A DNA stretch of 64,000 nucleotides from Limnovirga soli (lineage in GTDB: Bacteria; Bacteroidota; Bacteroidia; Chitinophagales; Chitinophagaceae): NCBI RefSeq assembly GCF_013106755.1, contig NZ_WHPF01000003.1, positions 124,001-188,000 on the forward strand, read 5' to 3'. The translations under genes were made by a program, and so were the position numbers. Within the stretch, counting starts at the first letter, position 1. Every line of letters begins with the position of its first letter. Positions 19,673 to 27,999 of this stretch are shown piece after piece. The notes below the pieces were generated by a model, which was not told the origin of the DNA, searched no databases, and saw only the letters and a list, made by a program, of their open reading frames with translations.

Positions 19673-20326
19673 ATGGTTATTAATTTAAGTGAACAGCATA
19701 ACCTGGTTAGCAACTGGGTAAGTGAATTGCGTAATATTGATATTCAGGGCGACCGTATGCGTTTTCGCAATAACCTGGAGCGTATAGCTGCAGTAATTGC
19801 CTATGAAATAAGCAAAACTTTACCCTGGGTAGAGCAGGAAGTTACCACGCCATTAGGCATTCACAATAGTAAAGTGTTGCAGGAACAACCGGTGCTCGCA
19901 ACCATTTTACGTGCAGGACTGCCCATGCATACTGGCTTACTTAATTTTTTTGATAAGGCTGATAATGCATTTATTTCGGCTTATCGTAAACATAATATGG
20001 ATGGCACATTTGATATAGAGCTGGAATATATTAGCTGCCCATCTATAGAAAACAGGATTGTTATTATCAGCGATCCCATGCTGGCAACGGGCGCATCATT
20101 GGTTAAAACCATTGCAGCCATAAAGCAGGAAGGAGAACCGGCTCAAATTCATATTGCCTGTGCAATTGCCTGTACGGTAGGGGTAGAGCACGTTGTTAGC
20201 CAGGCAGGAGATGAAATTTGCATTTGGTGCGGCGATATTGACGATGAACTTACCGCAAAAGGTTATATTGTGCCCGGTTTAGGGGATGCCGGAGACCTGG
20301 CATTTGGTACCAAAGCCCAATTTTAA
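19673..20326 (+). CDS. upp: Uracil phosphoribosyltransferase
   Basis: Pyrimidine salvage: uracil plus PRPP gives UMP. The 217 residues match the family. The PRPP loop is at about 133-144 (ISDPMLATGASLV), the flexible region holds TILRAGLPMHTGLL, and the C-terminal uracil-binding motif is YIVPGLGDAGDLAFGT. The next gene starts 67 bp after its stop on the same strand and may be co-transcribed. Confidence 0.96.
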   Translation: MVINLSEQHNLVSNWVSELRNIDIQGDRMRFRNNLERIAAVIAYEISKTLPWVEQEVTTPLGIHNSKVLQEQPVLATILRAGLPMHTGLLNFFDKADNAFISAYRKHNMDGTFDIELEYISCPSIENRIVIISDPMLATGASLVKTIAAIKQEGEPAQIHIACAIACTVGVEHVVSQAGDEICIWCGDIDDELTAKGYIVPGLGDAGDLAFGTKAQF

Positions 20327-20393
20327 TAGCTATAAAAGCCGAAAAGAAAATATTCCGGCTGTTAATTCGTTCATTACTAATCAAAAGCTGTTG

Positions 20394-21407
20394 ATGAGAC
20401 AAATACTTTTATTATGTACAATGTTGCTTGCTGCCGTTTTACTTAAAGCGCAGGATCCGCATTTCTCGCAATTTTTTTCTTCCCCTTTAACATTAAACCC
20501 GGCATTTACCGGCAAGTTTGATGGTACCGTTCGGGTGGCAGGTAACTACCGCAATCAATGGCCAACTATTAACAGGGCATATCAAACAGGTACGGTTTCA
20601 GTAGATTTCCCCTTGCTTAAAAAAGCACTTGATTTTCGTGATACCTGGGGGGTAGGCCTGATGGGTTATAGCGATAAAAGTGCTGATGGTGCAGTGTCTT
20701 TTAATTATGCTTCTGTTTCTACTGCTTTTCATAAAGGTTTAGATGAAGATGGCTATAAACAAATAGGTGTTGGTTTGCAGGGTACCTATAGCAATATGCT
20801 AATTAATCCTGCCAGTTTAAAATTTGAAGATCAGTTAACACCTCTGGGCTTTACAGGTGCCACCAGCGAGTCTTTTGGTAACACCACCCTAAAGAACAGT
20901 TATATGGATATTAATGCCGGTATCTTATACACCAGCAGCACCAGCGATAGAAATAATATTTATGCAGGCGTTAGTTTATACCATATTAACAGGCCAAAAC
21001 AAAATTTTCTATCCGGGGCCTATTATCTGTTAAATCCAAGGGCAACATTTCATGCCGGAGGTTATTTTCCTACGGGTGATCAAACTACATTGCATATAAG
21101 TGCCTTATACAGTACCCAGGCCAAAGCCAGCGAAACATTAATTGGCGCTGCCATGCAATTTGCAGCAACTACACTGGAAACCACAGATAACCCGGTAAGT
21201 TTTTATGCCGGTAGCTGGCTGCGTTTAGGCGATGCAATTATACCCTATGTAGGGCTTGAGTTTAATAGTATGCGTTTGGGTGTTACCTACGATATAAACA
21301 CTTCAGAACTTAAAACCGCTTCTCAAAGCAGGGGTGGAGTAGAAATCTCATTAATCTATATTAAGCGTCCTCCGGGTAGCAAGGGATTGCCTTGTCCAAA
21401 ATTTTAG
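20394..21407 (+). CDS. PorP/SprF family type IX secretion membrane protein
   Basis: Outer-membrane protein of the PorP/SprF family; members help secrete or anchor type IX substrates that carry the type B (gliding-associated) C-terminal domain. The start is taken at 20394, where MRQILLLCTMLLAAVLLKAQ gives a signal peptide; an earlier in-frame start overlaps upp. The mature part begins DPHFSQFFSSPLTLNPAFTG, the hallmark N-terminus (FSQFFxxPxxLNPAxTG). The 337 residues match family length. The window also encodes a type B CTD protein (54251-57952), though not next door. Confidence 0.93.
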   Translation: MRQILLLCTMLLAAVLLKAQDPHFSQFFSSPLTLNPAFTGKFDGTVRVAGNYRNQWPTINRAYQTGTVSVDFPLLKKALDFRDTWGVGLMGYSDKSADGAVSFNYASVSTAFHKGLDEDGYKQIGVGLQGTYSNMLINPASLKFEDQLTPLGFTGATSESFGNTTLKNSYMDINAGILYTSSTSDRNNIYAGVSLYHINRPKQNFLSGAYYLLNPRATFHAGGYFPTGDQTTLHISALYSTQAKASETLIGAAMQFAATTLETTDNPVSFYAGSWLRLGDAIIPYVGLEFNSMRLGVTYDINTSELKTASQSRGGVEISLIYIKRPPGSKGLPCPKF

Positions 21408-21441
21408 GTATAAGGCTTAGTTTTCAAAATAAAGGTTTGAA

Positions 21442-21897
21442 TTATACTACAATGCTGCAATTAATCCATTCGCCATCCATATTGGCGTTATAATATTTTT
21501 TATAAAAATTAATGGCCGGTTCATTCCATTCCAACACCTGCCAAACAATGCCGTTCAGTTTTTTTTCTTTTGCTTCTGTAATAAGTGCATCCAATAATAA
21601 TTTACCAACTCCTTTACCCCTGGCTTTTTCTGTAACTACCAGATCTTCCAGGTACATTCTTTGTCCTTTCCAGGTGGAGTATCGTATATAATACAGTGCA
21701 AATCCAATAATTGTATCTTGCTCTTCTGCCACAAATGCCCACCAAACCGGTTTATTCCCAAAACCGCTTTCTTCAAAATGCGATAAGGAAACAGTTACTT
21801 CATCAGGTGCCTTTTCGTACACCGCCAGTTCTTTAATTAGCCCAAGCAAACCCGGGCAGTCAGTAATAACCGCCTTTCTTATTGTTACAGTATTCAT
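21442..21897 (-). CDS. GNAT family N-acetyltransferase
   Basis: Transfers an acetyl group from acetyl-CoA to an amine. 151 residues. Motif A is YLEDLVVTEKARGKGVGKLLL, with the acetyl-CoA loop R-G-K-G-V-G-K, and motif B is WNEPAINFYKKYYNA. The pattern is close to diamine (spermidine/spermine-type) acetyltransferases, but the substrate cannot be assigned. Convergent with the PorP/SprF gene. Confidence 0.9.
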   Translation of the reverse strand: MNTVTIRKAVITDCPGLLGLIKELAVYEKAPDEVTVSLSHFEESGFGNKPVWWAFVAEEQDTIIGFALYYIRYSTWKGQRMYLEDLVVTEKARGKGVGKLLLDALITEAKEKKLNGIVWQVLEWNEPAINFYKKYYNANMDGEWINCSIVV

Positions 21898-21915
21898 GTA
21901 TAGTTAAATTTAATA

Positions 21916-22003
21916 TGGCGTGCCCTGCGGGCCGGGCTATACGCTGCAAGTCCTCACTTCGCTGCGCTGCGTTGCGGGCTTTCCGCTGCTATCCCTCACG
22001 CAG
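21916..22003. repeat. GC-rich palindromic intergenic element
   Basis: About 88 bp, clearly GC-richer than its surroundings, bounded by GCGTG and CACGC and containing CTGCGGGCCGGGCTATACGC and GGGCTTTCCGCTGCTATCCC. From memory, similar GCTATACGCTGCAA/TTTCCGCT elements are scattered through other Bacteroidota genomes. Only one copy is in this window, so the repeat status is inferred. Confidence 0.5.
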
Positions 22004-22009
22004 AATAAA

Positions 22010-22963
22010 TTACCCATTAAAAAAAGTATTTGTTATTTCCTTTACAGTGTTTGCACAACCAAAGGCAAGTGTAAAGCCACTGCCGCCATGGCCATAATTA
22101 TGTATAATATTGGTGTCTTGCTCATGCTCAACCCTAACATCATGGCGATAAGGCCTTAGTCCGGCCCAGCTGCCAATTACCGGCAAGCTTCTTAAAGCCG
22201 GAAACTGTTCGCAGGCATTTTGAATCAATCTTTTAATGGTTTCAGGCTCAGTTACTTCAGTTTCTATACGTTCTTCATAAGTGCCACCAATTATAATGGC
22301 ATCTTTACGGGGAACTATATACATCGGCTTTTCATTATCTAAAAAAATAGGTAAACCTTCCTTGGGCTTTAAAAGCCCCACCTGCCCCCTCACCGGAAAA
22401 ATGCTTTCATCGTTACAAAGTTCCCGGGCACCGAGTGCTGCACAATTAATTACCAGGTCATAATCCCAGCTCAGATCTTCAAAATGTTGTATCCCTTTTT
22501 CAATAAATGCTACCCCATTTTGTATAAGTAACTGCTGTAAATAGGGTAAAAAAATCTGGGTTTCAATTAAAGGTACTTGCACATCGTATGCTTTGGAAAA
22601 GCCTGGCTGTAATTTGTCGGCATCTACCATTTTATAGCTGCCCTGGGGCATAAAATCTTTCCAAACCGGTTCCTCTTCGTTAACGCCATTAGCCACAACT
22701 TTTATTAGCTGGTGCATACTTACACCTGATTTTGGGTTGTTGGCAAAGCTTGAATAATGCTCATAGCTGGTATTACACCAATATATACCCCTTTTATCGT
22801 TACGTATATGATAGGGAAACCAAAAAGCAGCAGCTTTATTACTGGTTATGTGTGGTGAAAATGCCTTTGAAAAAATGGTAATATTATACTGCTTCCTCAA
22901 TAGCATATAAGCCGTTGCCATGCCGCTTATACCTGCGCCAATAATGGCGATATTTTTGTTCAT
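22010..22963 (-). CDS. D-amino-acid-oxidase-like FAD oxidoreductase
   Basis: FAD-dependent amine oxidase of the DAAO fold. The 317 residues begin with the dinucleotide-binding motif IAIIGAGISGMATAYMLL (glycines at 9, 11, 14). DAAO features include INCAALGARELCND, PVRGQVGLL, a C-terminal WAGLRPYRHDVRVE and the FAD-closing NYGHGGSGFTLAFG. It could be a D-amino-acid oxidase or dehydrogenase; the substrate is not defined by context. Single gene; its stop abuts the GC-rich element. Confidence 0.9.
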   Translation of the reverse strand: MNKNIAIIGAGISGMATAYMLLRKQYNITIFSKAFSPHITSNKAAAFWFPYHIRNDKRGIYWCNTSYEHYSSFANNPKSGVSMHQLIKVVANGVNEEEPVWKDFMPQGSYKMVDADKLQPGFSKAYDVQVPLIETQIFLPYLQQLLIQNGVAFIEKGIQHFEDLSWDYDLVINCAALGARELCNDESIFPVRGQVGLLKPKEGLPIFLDNEKPMYIVPRKDAIIIGGTYEERIETEVTEPETIKRLIQNACEQFPALRSLPVIGSWAGLRPYRHDVRVEHEQDTNIIHNYGHGGSGFTLAFGCANTVKEITNTFFNG

Positions 22964-23038
22964 GGTACTAAAATCGTTGTGCCTTTATTTTATGGACTGT
23001 TTCAAATAACAGCTGTTTTTCAATTTGCTTTCCTCAAA

Positions 23039-23446
23039 TTAATGGGTAATCCTTGCTTCAAGCGTTTTTGCCTGTGCAATCATTTCTTTTAAAGCCTCTA
23101 TTGATGGGGTACGGCCACTTAAACCCAATTCTTCATTTGTTGCAGCAAGTTTGGCATGCAGATTTTCAGCATTTCTGGTGGCAAATTCTTTTACTGAATC
23201 TACTCCAGCAGCTTCCAGCAGCTCTGAGAACTGGCCTGCAACGCCTTTTATTCTGAATAAATCTGAATGGTTTACCCAGGTTAGTATCAATGACTCAGGT
23301 ATGCCTGTAGCTGCTGCAATTTGCTGGCGGCCTTTTTTAGTGGCGCCTTTTTCAAGCAGGGCACCGGTTGTGGCAATTTCAATATCTCTTAGCTTTTGTC
23401 CGTAGGTTACACCTATTCCTTCTATGTCTTCAATTTTGTATGGCAT
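23039..23446 (-). CDS. DUF4332 helix-hairpin-helix protein
   Basis: 135 residues, cytoplasmic. The opening MPYKIEDIEGIGVTYGQKLR is a helix-hairpin-helix motif, repeated as DLFRIKGVAGQFSELLEAAG at about 72-92, the layout of DUF4332. Such tandem HhH domains suggest nucleic-acid contact, but the role is unknown. Stand-alone gene, divergent from atpG. Confidence 0.85.
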   Translation of the reverse strand: MPYKIEDIEGIGVTYGQKLRDIEIATTGALLEKGATKKGRQQIAAATGIPESLILTWVNHSDLFRIKGVAGQFSELLEAAGVDSVKEFATRNAENLHAKLAATNEELGLSGRTPSIEALKEMIAQAKTLEARITH

Positions 23447-23734
23447 ATGTATTTGATTGATAATTGAAAGTATAAAATAAGTTGAATCTTAAAATAAAAT
23501 ATTTATTCAGTGTAATACCGGCAGCAGATAATTTGCCTTTCCTGTTTTGCTGCATAGCCTATCTTTTGTACAAGAGTGCGACGCAACGGCAGGTGAAAGT
23601 TGTTGTTTTGCCTGGCCAATAAGGCGTTTTTAAGCAATTTGCTTAGTTTTTGCCCGGTTGATGGCCTGTTTTACAGCGTTTTATAAAAAAAATGAGAATC
23701 TGTATTTGGCTGTAAAAAATTAGCCTGTTTCCGT
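23447..23734. other. Intergenic region upstream of atpG
   Basis: Contains a minus-oriented type I core at 23568-23587 (GTACAAGAGTGCGACGCAAC) with CCTGGCC about 30 bp after it. No gene or tRNA found. Confidence 0.6.
23568..23587 (-). repeat. Interspersed type I core repeat
   Basis: Core ends GCAAC rather than GCAAG, the sub-variant that in the other orientation reads GTTGCGTCGCAC. Unusual in lying between divergent genes. Confidence 0.85.
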
Positions 23735-23742
23735 TACCTTTG
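23735..23742 (+). promoter_or_regulatory. -7 element of atpG promoter
   Basis: TACCTTTG matches TAnnTTTG, 72 bp before atpG. It supports independent transcription of this ATP synthase gene. No well-spaced TTG was identified. Confidence 0.45.
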
Positions 23743-23814
23743 CCCCCCGAAAGAAAGTTGTACTCCTACAATGGGTTAATAACTTAACAATCTGAAAAAA
23801 GAAACTTTTACAGT

Positions 23815-24696
23815 ATGGCAGGCCAGTTAAAAGAAGTTCGAAATCGTATTAAGTCGGTACAAAGTACGCAGCAGATAACCAAGGCAATGAAAATGGTAAG
23901 TGCGGCAAAGTTACGCCGTGCTCAGGATGCTATTATTCAAATGAGGCCTTATGCGCAAAAGCTGCAGGAAATGTTGAGCAATATTGTTAGCAATGCTGAT
24001 GGAGATATTAGTATTAAACTGGCCAGCGAACGCGCTGTTGAAAAAGTTTTGCTGATTGTAATTACCAGCGACCGTGGTTTATGTGGTGCTTATAATTCAA
24101 ATATTGTTAAGCTGGCCAAACAGGTAATGGAAGAGAAGTTCCCTGTACAATACCAAAAAGGCAATATTGCTGTTTGGAATATTGGTAAAAAAGGGTATGA
24201 GAGCTTAACTAAAACAGGCTTTAAAACCAGTGATACCTACAAAGATATTTTTCTAAACCTGACTTTTGAGAATGTTCAGTCTGCTGCAAAAGCGGCTATG
24301 CAGGCTTTTGAGAATAAAGAATTTGATGCGGTTGAAATTGTATACAGCCAATTTAAAAATGCTGCTACCCAAAGTTTTGTAGCAGAGCAGTTTTTGCCTA
24401 TCCCCAAAGTGCAGCAAAAAACGGGTAATAAAAAAGCCGACTTTATTTATGAGCCCGATAAGGCAGAGTTAATTGCCGAGCTGATGCCTAAAATATTAAA
24501 CACCCAATTATACAAAGCAGTTCTTGATGCCAATGCAAGTGAGCATGGTGCAAGGATGACTGCGATGGATAAGGCAAGTGAAAATGCAAATGAATTGCTC
24601 AAATCTTTAAAAATATCTTATAACCGTGCCCGTCAGGCGGCCATTACAACTGAATTAACTGAAATTGTAAGTGGTGCAGCCGCATTGCAGGGTTAA
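23815..24696 (+). CDS. atpG: ATP synthase F1 gamma subunit
   Basis: Central rotor shaft of F1Fo ATP synthase. The 293 residues show the family N-terminus (MAGQLKEVRNRIKSVQSTQQ then ITKAMKMVSAAKLRRAQ), VITSDRGLCGAYNSNIVK, and the C-terminal signature EHGARMTAMDKASENANELL. Length is normal. No other atp gene is within 20 kb on either side, whereas atpG usually follows atpA. It has its own upstream promoter element and is followed 57 bp later by scpB. Confidence 0.97.
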   Translation: MAGQLKEVRNRIKSVQSTQQITKAMKMVSAAKLRRAQDAIIQMRPYAQKLQEMLSNIVSNADGDISIKLASERAVEKVLLIVITSDRGLCGAYNSNIVKLAKQVMEEKFPVQYQKGNIAVWNIGKKGYESLTKTGFKTSDTYKDIFLNLTFENVQSAAKAAMQAFENKEFDAVEIVYSQFKNAATQSFVAEQFLPIPKVQQKTGNKKADFIYEPDKAELIAELMPKILNTQLYKAVLDANASEHGARMTAMDKASENANELLKSLKISYNRARQAAITTELTEIVSGAAALQG

Positions 24697-24753
24697 GAAA
24701 TTTGTTTGTGTGGCTATTGTATTAACTTTCAGCCATCAAACTATAGCCATATA

Positions 24754-25515
24754 ATGGAATTAAGTACAATTATACCACATATAGAAGCGCTTATTTTTGC
24801 CAGCGAAAAACCATTAACCAATTTGGAAATTGTTGAGTTAATTAACAATGCATTTGGCTTTATGGAGGAGCGTATTTCTTTAGATCAGGTGGATTCTTGT
24901 ATTGAAGGGATTAGGGAGAAATACCAATCTGAATTTTACCCTTTTGAAATGAGACAAAGTGGTGGTGGCTGGCAATTTCTTACCAAGGTAGAATACCATA
25001 AAACATTGGCCCAATTAAATGGCGAACGCTTTTTAAAGCGCTTATCTAATGCCGCCATTGAAACACTTGCCATTATTGCCTATAAACAACCCATTACCAA
25101 AGGGGAAATTGAAAGTATTCGTGGAGTAAACAGTGATTACAGCATTCAGAAATTACTGGAAAAGGAACTAATTATTATTGCCGGAAGAAATGAACATATG
25201 CCCGGTAAGCCTTTGATTTATGCTACTTCAAAGAATTTTATGGATTATTTTGGTATTAATACACCTGCTGATTTACCCAAAATAAGAGAAGTGCTCGCCG
25301 AGCAAATGGTTGAACCTACTATAATTAATTCAGGCATGTTTACCTCTGATGTGGAAGAGGCAAAAGACGAATCTACTTTGTTGGTAGACAGTAATGGGGA
25401 TCTTATTATCAATACTACCGAAATGCCCGAAGATAAACAGGCTGATGCTGGAGCATCAGACAACGACCCGGGCAATATAGATGAACATACAGATGAGGAA
25501 ACTCCTGAAATTTAA
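24754..25515 (+). CDS. scpB: Segregation and condensation protein B
   Basis: Kleisin-associated winged-helix protein of the SMC-ScpA-ScpB condensin. The start is placed at 24754 (MELSTIIPHIEALIFASEKP), where family similarity begins. Two winged-helix regions cover about 1-160, with AAIETLAIIAYKQPITKGEI and ESIRGVNSDYSIQKLLEK as the typical block. After about residue 185 there is an acidic low-complexity tail (EDKQADAGASDNDPGNIDEH) beyond the conserved core. It is followed by a terminator. Confidence 0.95.
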   Translation: MELSTIIPHIEALIFASEKPLTNLEIVELINNAFGFMEERISLDQVDSCIEGIREKYQSEFYPFEMRQSGGGWQFLTKVEYHKTLAQLNGERFLKRLSNAAIETLAIIAYKQPITKGEIESIRGVNSDYSIQKLLEKELIIIAGRNEHMPGKPLIYATSKNFMDYFGINTPADLPKIREVLAEQMVEPTIINSGMFTSDVEEAKDESTLLVDSNGDLIINTTEMPEDKQADAGASDNDPGNIDEHTDEETPEI

Positions 25516-25520
25516 TATAT

Positions 25521-25546
25521 AAGCCCTTTTCAAGGGCTTTATTTTT
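25521..25546 (+). terminator. Terminator after scpB
   Basis: AAGCCCTTTTCAAGGGCTT hairpin followed by TATTTTT. Confidence 0.85.
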
Positions 25547-25591
25547 GTTATAACACCTTATACAATCAAACCATATTTAATTTAGAATTTT

Positions 25592-26806
25592 ATGTCTCAG
25601 CAACTTACCAAAGAACAACTAATTAGTATTACCAACCAGTTTGGCAGTCCGGTATATGTATATCATGCAGAGAAGATTGAAGAGAAATTTAACCTGTTAA
25701 GCAATGCGTTTGCAGCATGTAATGCCAGGTTTTTTTATGCATGCAAATCATTAACCAATATTAATATTCTTAAATTAATGCACCAACTGGGGGCTAATTT
25801 GGATTGTGTAAGTATTAATGAAGTAAAGTTGGGTTTGCAGGCAGGGTTTGAACCAAACCAAATTTTGTTTACACCCAATTGTGTAGATTTTGAAGAAATT
25901 GAAGCCGGTAAAAATTTAGGAGTACATATTAATATCGACAATATTTCCATCCTTGAACAGTTTGGCAATAAGTATGGCAATACCTATCCGGTTTGTATTC
26001 GTTTAAACCCGCATATTATGGCAGGTGGAAATTTTAAAATTTCTACAGGCCATATCGATAGCAAATTTGGTATTTCTATCCATCAGATGCGCCATATAGA
26101 GCGTATTGTAAAATCCACCGGCCTGCATGTAGCAGGTTTGCACATGCATACCGGTAGCGAAATAAAAGATGTAAATGTATTTTTACAAGGCCTGGAAGTG
26201 ATGTTCGAAATGGCCAGCCATTTTCCTAACCTGGCGTTTATTGATTTGGGCAGCGGCTTTAAAGTGCCATACCACGAAGATGATTATGCTACCGATGTAA
26301 ATAAACTGGGACAAAAACTATCTGAGGCCTTTAATGAGTATCAAAAAGAAACCGGTAAAAGCCTGCAGGTTTGGTTTGAGCCGGGTAAATTTCTGGTAAG
26401 CGAATCCGGATATTTTGTAGTAAAAGCCAACGTTATCAAACAAACCACGGCAACGGTTTTTGTAGGTGTAAACAGCGGGTTCAATCACCTGATACGCCCC
26501 ATGTTTTACGAGGCCTATCATCGTATAGAAAACATTAGTAATTCAAACGGACCTGAGCGTATTTACACCGTTGTAGGTAATATTTGCGAAACAGATACTT
26601 TTGCCTGGGACAGAAAAATAAATGAAGTTCGCGAAGGCGATTATCTTGTGTTTTATAACGCCGGTGCCTATGGTTTTGAAATGAGTAGCAATTTTAATTC
26701 GCGTTTAAAACCCGCCGAGGTATTGGTGAAAAACGGAGAAGCTTTATTAATAAGAAAAAGAGATGAGTTTCAGGATTTGCTGCGCAACCAGATTGAAGTA
26801 TTGTAG
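25592..26806 (+). CDS. lysA: Diaminopimelate decarboxylase
   Basis: Last step of lysine synthesis: meso-diaminopimelate to L-lysine, PLP-dependent. The 404 residues carry the PLP lysine at about 52 (FFYACKSLTN), HMHTGSEI, the phosphate-binding GSGFKVPY, and the C-terminal substrate motif NICETDTFAWDR with the catalytic Cys, then NAGAYGFEMSSNFNSR. Family length. Single gene between two terminators. Confidence 0.96.
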   Translation: MSQQLTKEQLISITNQFGSPVYVYHAEKIEEKFNLLSNAFAACNARFFYACKSLTNINILKLMHQLGANLDCVSINEVKLGLQAGFEPNQILFTPNCVDFEEIEAGKNLGVHINIDNISILEQFGNKYGNTYPVCIRLNPHIMAGGNFKISTGHIDSKFGISIHQMRHIERIVKSTGLHVAGLHMHTGSEIKDVNVFLQGLEVMFEMASHFPNLAFIDLGSGFKVPYHEDDYATDVNKLGQKLSEAFNEYQKETGKSLQVWFEPGKFLVSESGYFVVKANVIKQTTATVFVGVNSGFNHLIRPMFYEAYHRIENISNSNGPERIYTVVGNICETDTFAWDRKINEVREGDYLVFYNAGAYGFEMSSNFNSRLKPAEVLVKNGEALLIRKRDEFQDLLRNQIEVL

Positions 26807-26847
26807 TGCTTTTATTGGCCCGGCAAAATAACATTAACTGTGCATCC

Positions 26848-26867
26848 GTTGCGTCGCACTCTTGTAC
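26848..26867 (+). repeat. Interspersed type I core repeat
   Basis: GTTGCGTCGCACTCTTGTAC preceded by GTGCATCC, with GGCCCGGC about 30 bp upstream. It sits between the lysA stop and its terminator. Confidence 0.88.
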
Positions 26868-26887
26868 GTTCAAATACTTTAAGCAGC

Positions 26888-26926
26888 AAAAATGCATCCT
26901 TTGTTTACGGGGGATGCATTTTTTTT
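26888..26926 (+). terminator. Terminator after lysA
   Basis: AAATGCATCC and GGATGCATTT arms followed by a run of T. Confidence 0.88.
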
Positions 26927-27045
26927 GAAACAATGGCCGGTAGTTCCAAACTTCTATGCCCATACATTCAAAACTTTAGTATTTGGTTGTATCTTTCATA
27001 CAGATATTTGTATTTTAAAAGTTATTCAAATACAGAAGCTCAAAA

Positions 27046-27855
27046 ATGATAGAGGTTAATAATATAAAAAAATCCTTTGGCGACAAAGTAGTGCTGGAAG
27101 ATATAAGTGCCGTTATGGAAGCAGGTAAATGCAACCTGATAATTGGTACCAGTGGCAGCGGCAAAACCGTACTTACCAAATGTATGGTAGGTTTGTTTAA
27201 ACCTGATAGCGGTGGTGTAAGCTTTGGCGGACAAGATATGCTGGCCATGAATGATGAAGAAAGAAAAGAACTGCGCCAACAAATTGGAATGTTGTTTCAG
27301 GGCTCGGCATTATTTGATTCTATGACGGTGGAGCAGAATGTTATGTTTCCGCTGGACATGTTTTCTACGCTTAGCCACAGTGATAAAAAGAAAAGGGTAA
27401 ACGAAGTACTTGCCAGGGTGGAACTAAAGGATGCTCATAAAAAATTCCCCGCAGAAATTAGTGGCGGTATGAAAAAAAGAGTGGGTATTGCCAGGGCAAT
27501 TGTACTAAACCCAAAATACCTTTTTTGCGATGAACCCAATTCTGGTTTAGACCCGCAAACATCGTTGGTAATTGATAAATTAATTAAAGAGTTAACCCAG
27601 GAGTTTAACACTACCACTATTGTAGTAACACACGATATGAATAGTGTTATGGAAATTGGAGATCATATTGTGTATTTATATCAGGGGCGTAAAGAGTGGG
27701 AAGGCACCAACAAGGAAATTATTTTTAGTAAAAATGATTTGCTGAACAAGTTTATTTTTGCTTCGGAATTTTTGCAGGATGCAAAAGATATGCGAATGCT
27801 GGAGATGAAAGGCAAAATTGCCAATGATCGAAACATGGATGATTTACTTCAATAA
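27046..27855 (+). CDS. MlaF-like ABC transporter ATP-binding protein
   Basis: ATPase of the Mla/Mce-type phospholipid transporter family. Walker A is at 34-41 (GTSGSGKT), the Q-loop in IGMLFQGSALFDSMTV (characteristic of MlaF), the signature ISGGMKKRVGIARA and Walker B YLFCDEPNSGLDP. The 269 residues match MlaF. The permease (MlaE) and MCE protein (MlaD) genes usually adjacent are missing here; a terminator follows directly. It presumably works with subunits encoded elsewhere. Confidence 0.9.
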   Translation: MIEVNNIKKSFGDKVVLEDISAVMEAGKCNLIIGTSGSGKTVLTKCMVGLFKPDSGGVSFGGQDMLAMNDEERKELRQQIGMLFQGSALFDSMTVEQNVMFPLDMFSTLSHSDKKKRVNEVLARVELKDAHKKFPAEISGGMKKRVGIARAIVLNPKYLFCDEPNSGLDPQTSLVIDKLIKELTQEFNTTTIVVTHDMNSVMEIGDHIVYLYQGRKEWEGTNKEIIFSKNDLLNKFIFASEFLQDAKDMRMLEMKGKIANDRNMDDLLQ

Positions 27856-27868
27856 CATTACTGCCAAT

Positions 27869-27911
27869 AAAAGTAAAAGCTACCTAAAACTGGTAGCTTT
27901 TACTTTTTTAT
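27869..27911 (+). terminator. Terminator, possibly bidirectional
   Basis: AAGTAAAAGCTACC-TAAAACT-GGTAGCTTTTACTT followed by T-run. Confidence 0.88.
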
Positions 27912-27941
27912 ATTAATTTTTTTGCTGCCAAATGTTTTGCT

Positions 27942-27961
27942 GTACAAGAGTGCGACGCAAG
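27942..27961 (-). repeat. Interspersed type I core repeat
   Basis: GTACAAGAGTGCGACGCAAG then TAAAGCC, with GTAGCCGGG about 30 bp downstream. Between convergent genes. Confidence 0.88.
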
Positions 27962-27999
27962 TAAAGCCTCAGATATTTTCTGTAGCCGGGTACATAAAA

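Noticed and set aside
20286-20393. Earlier start for the PorP/SprF gene overlapping upp
   Set aside because: The signal peptide begins at the ATG at 20394; the upstream text is out-of-frame upp sequence.
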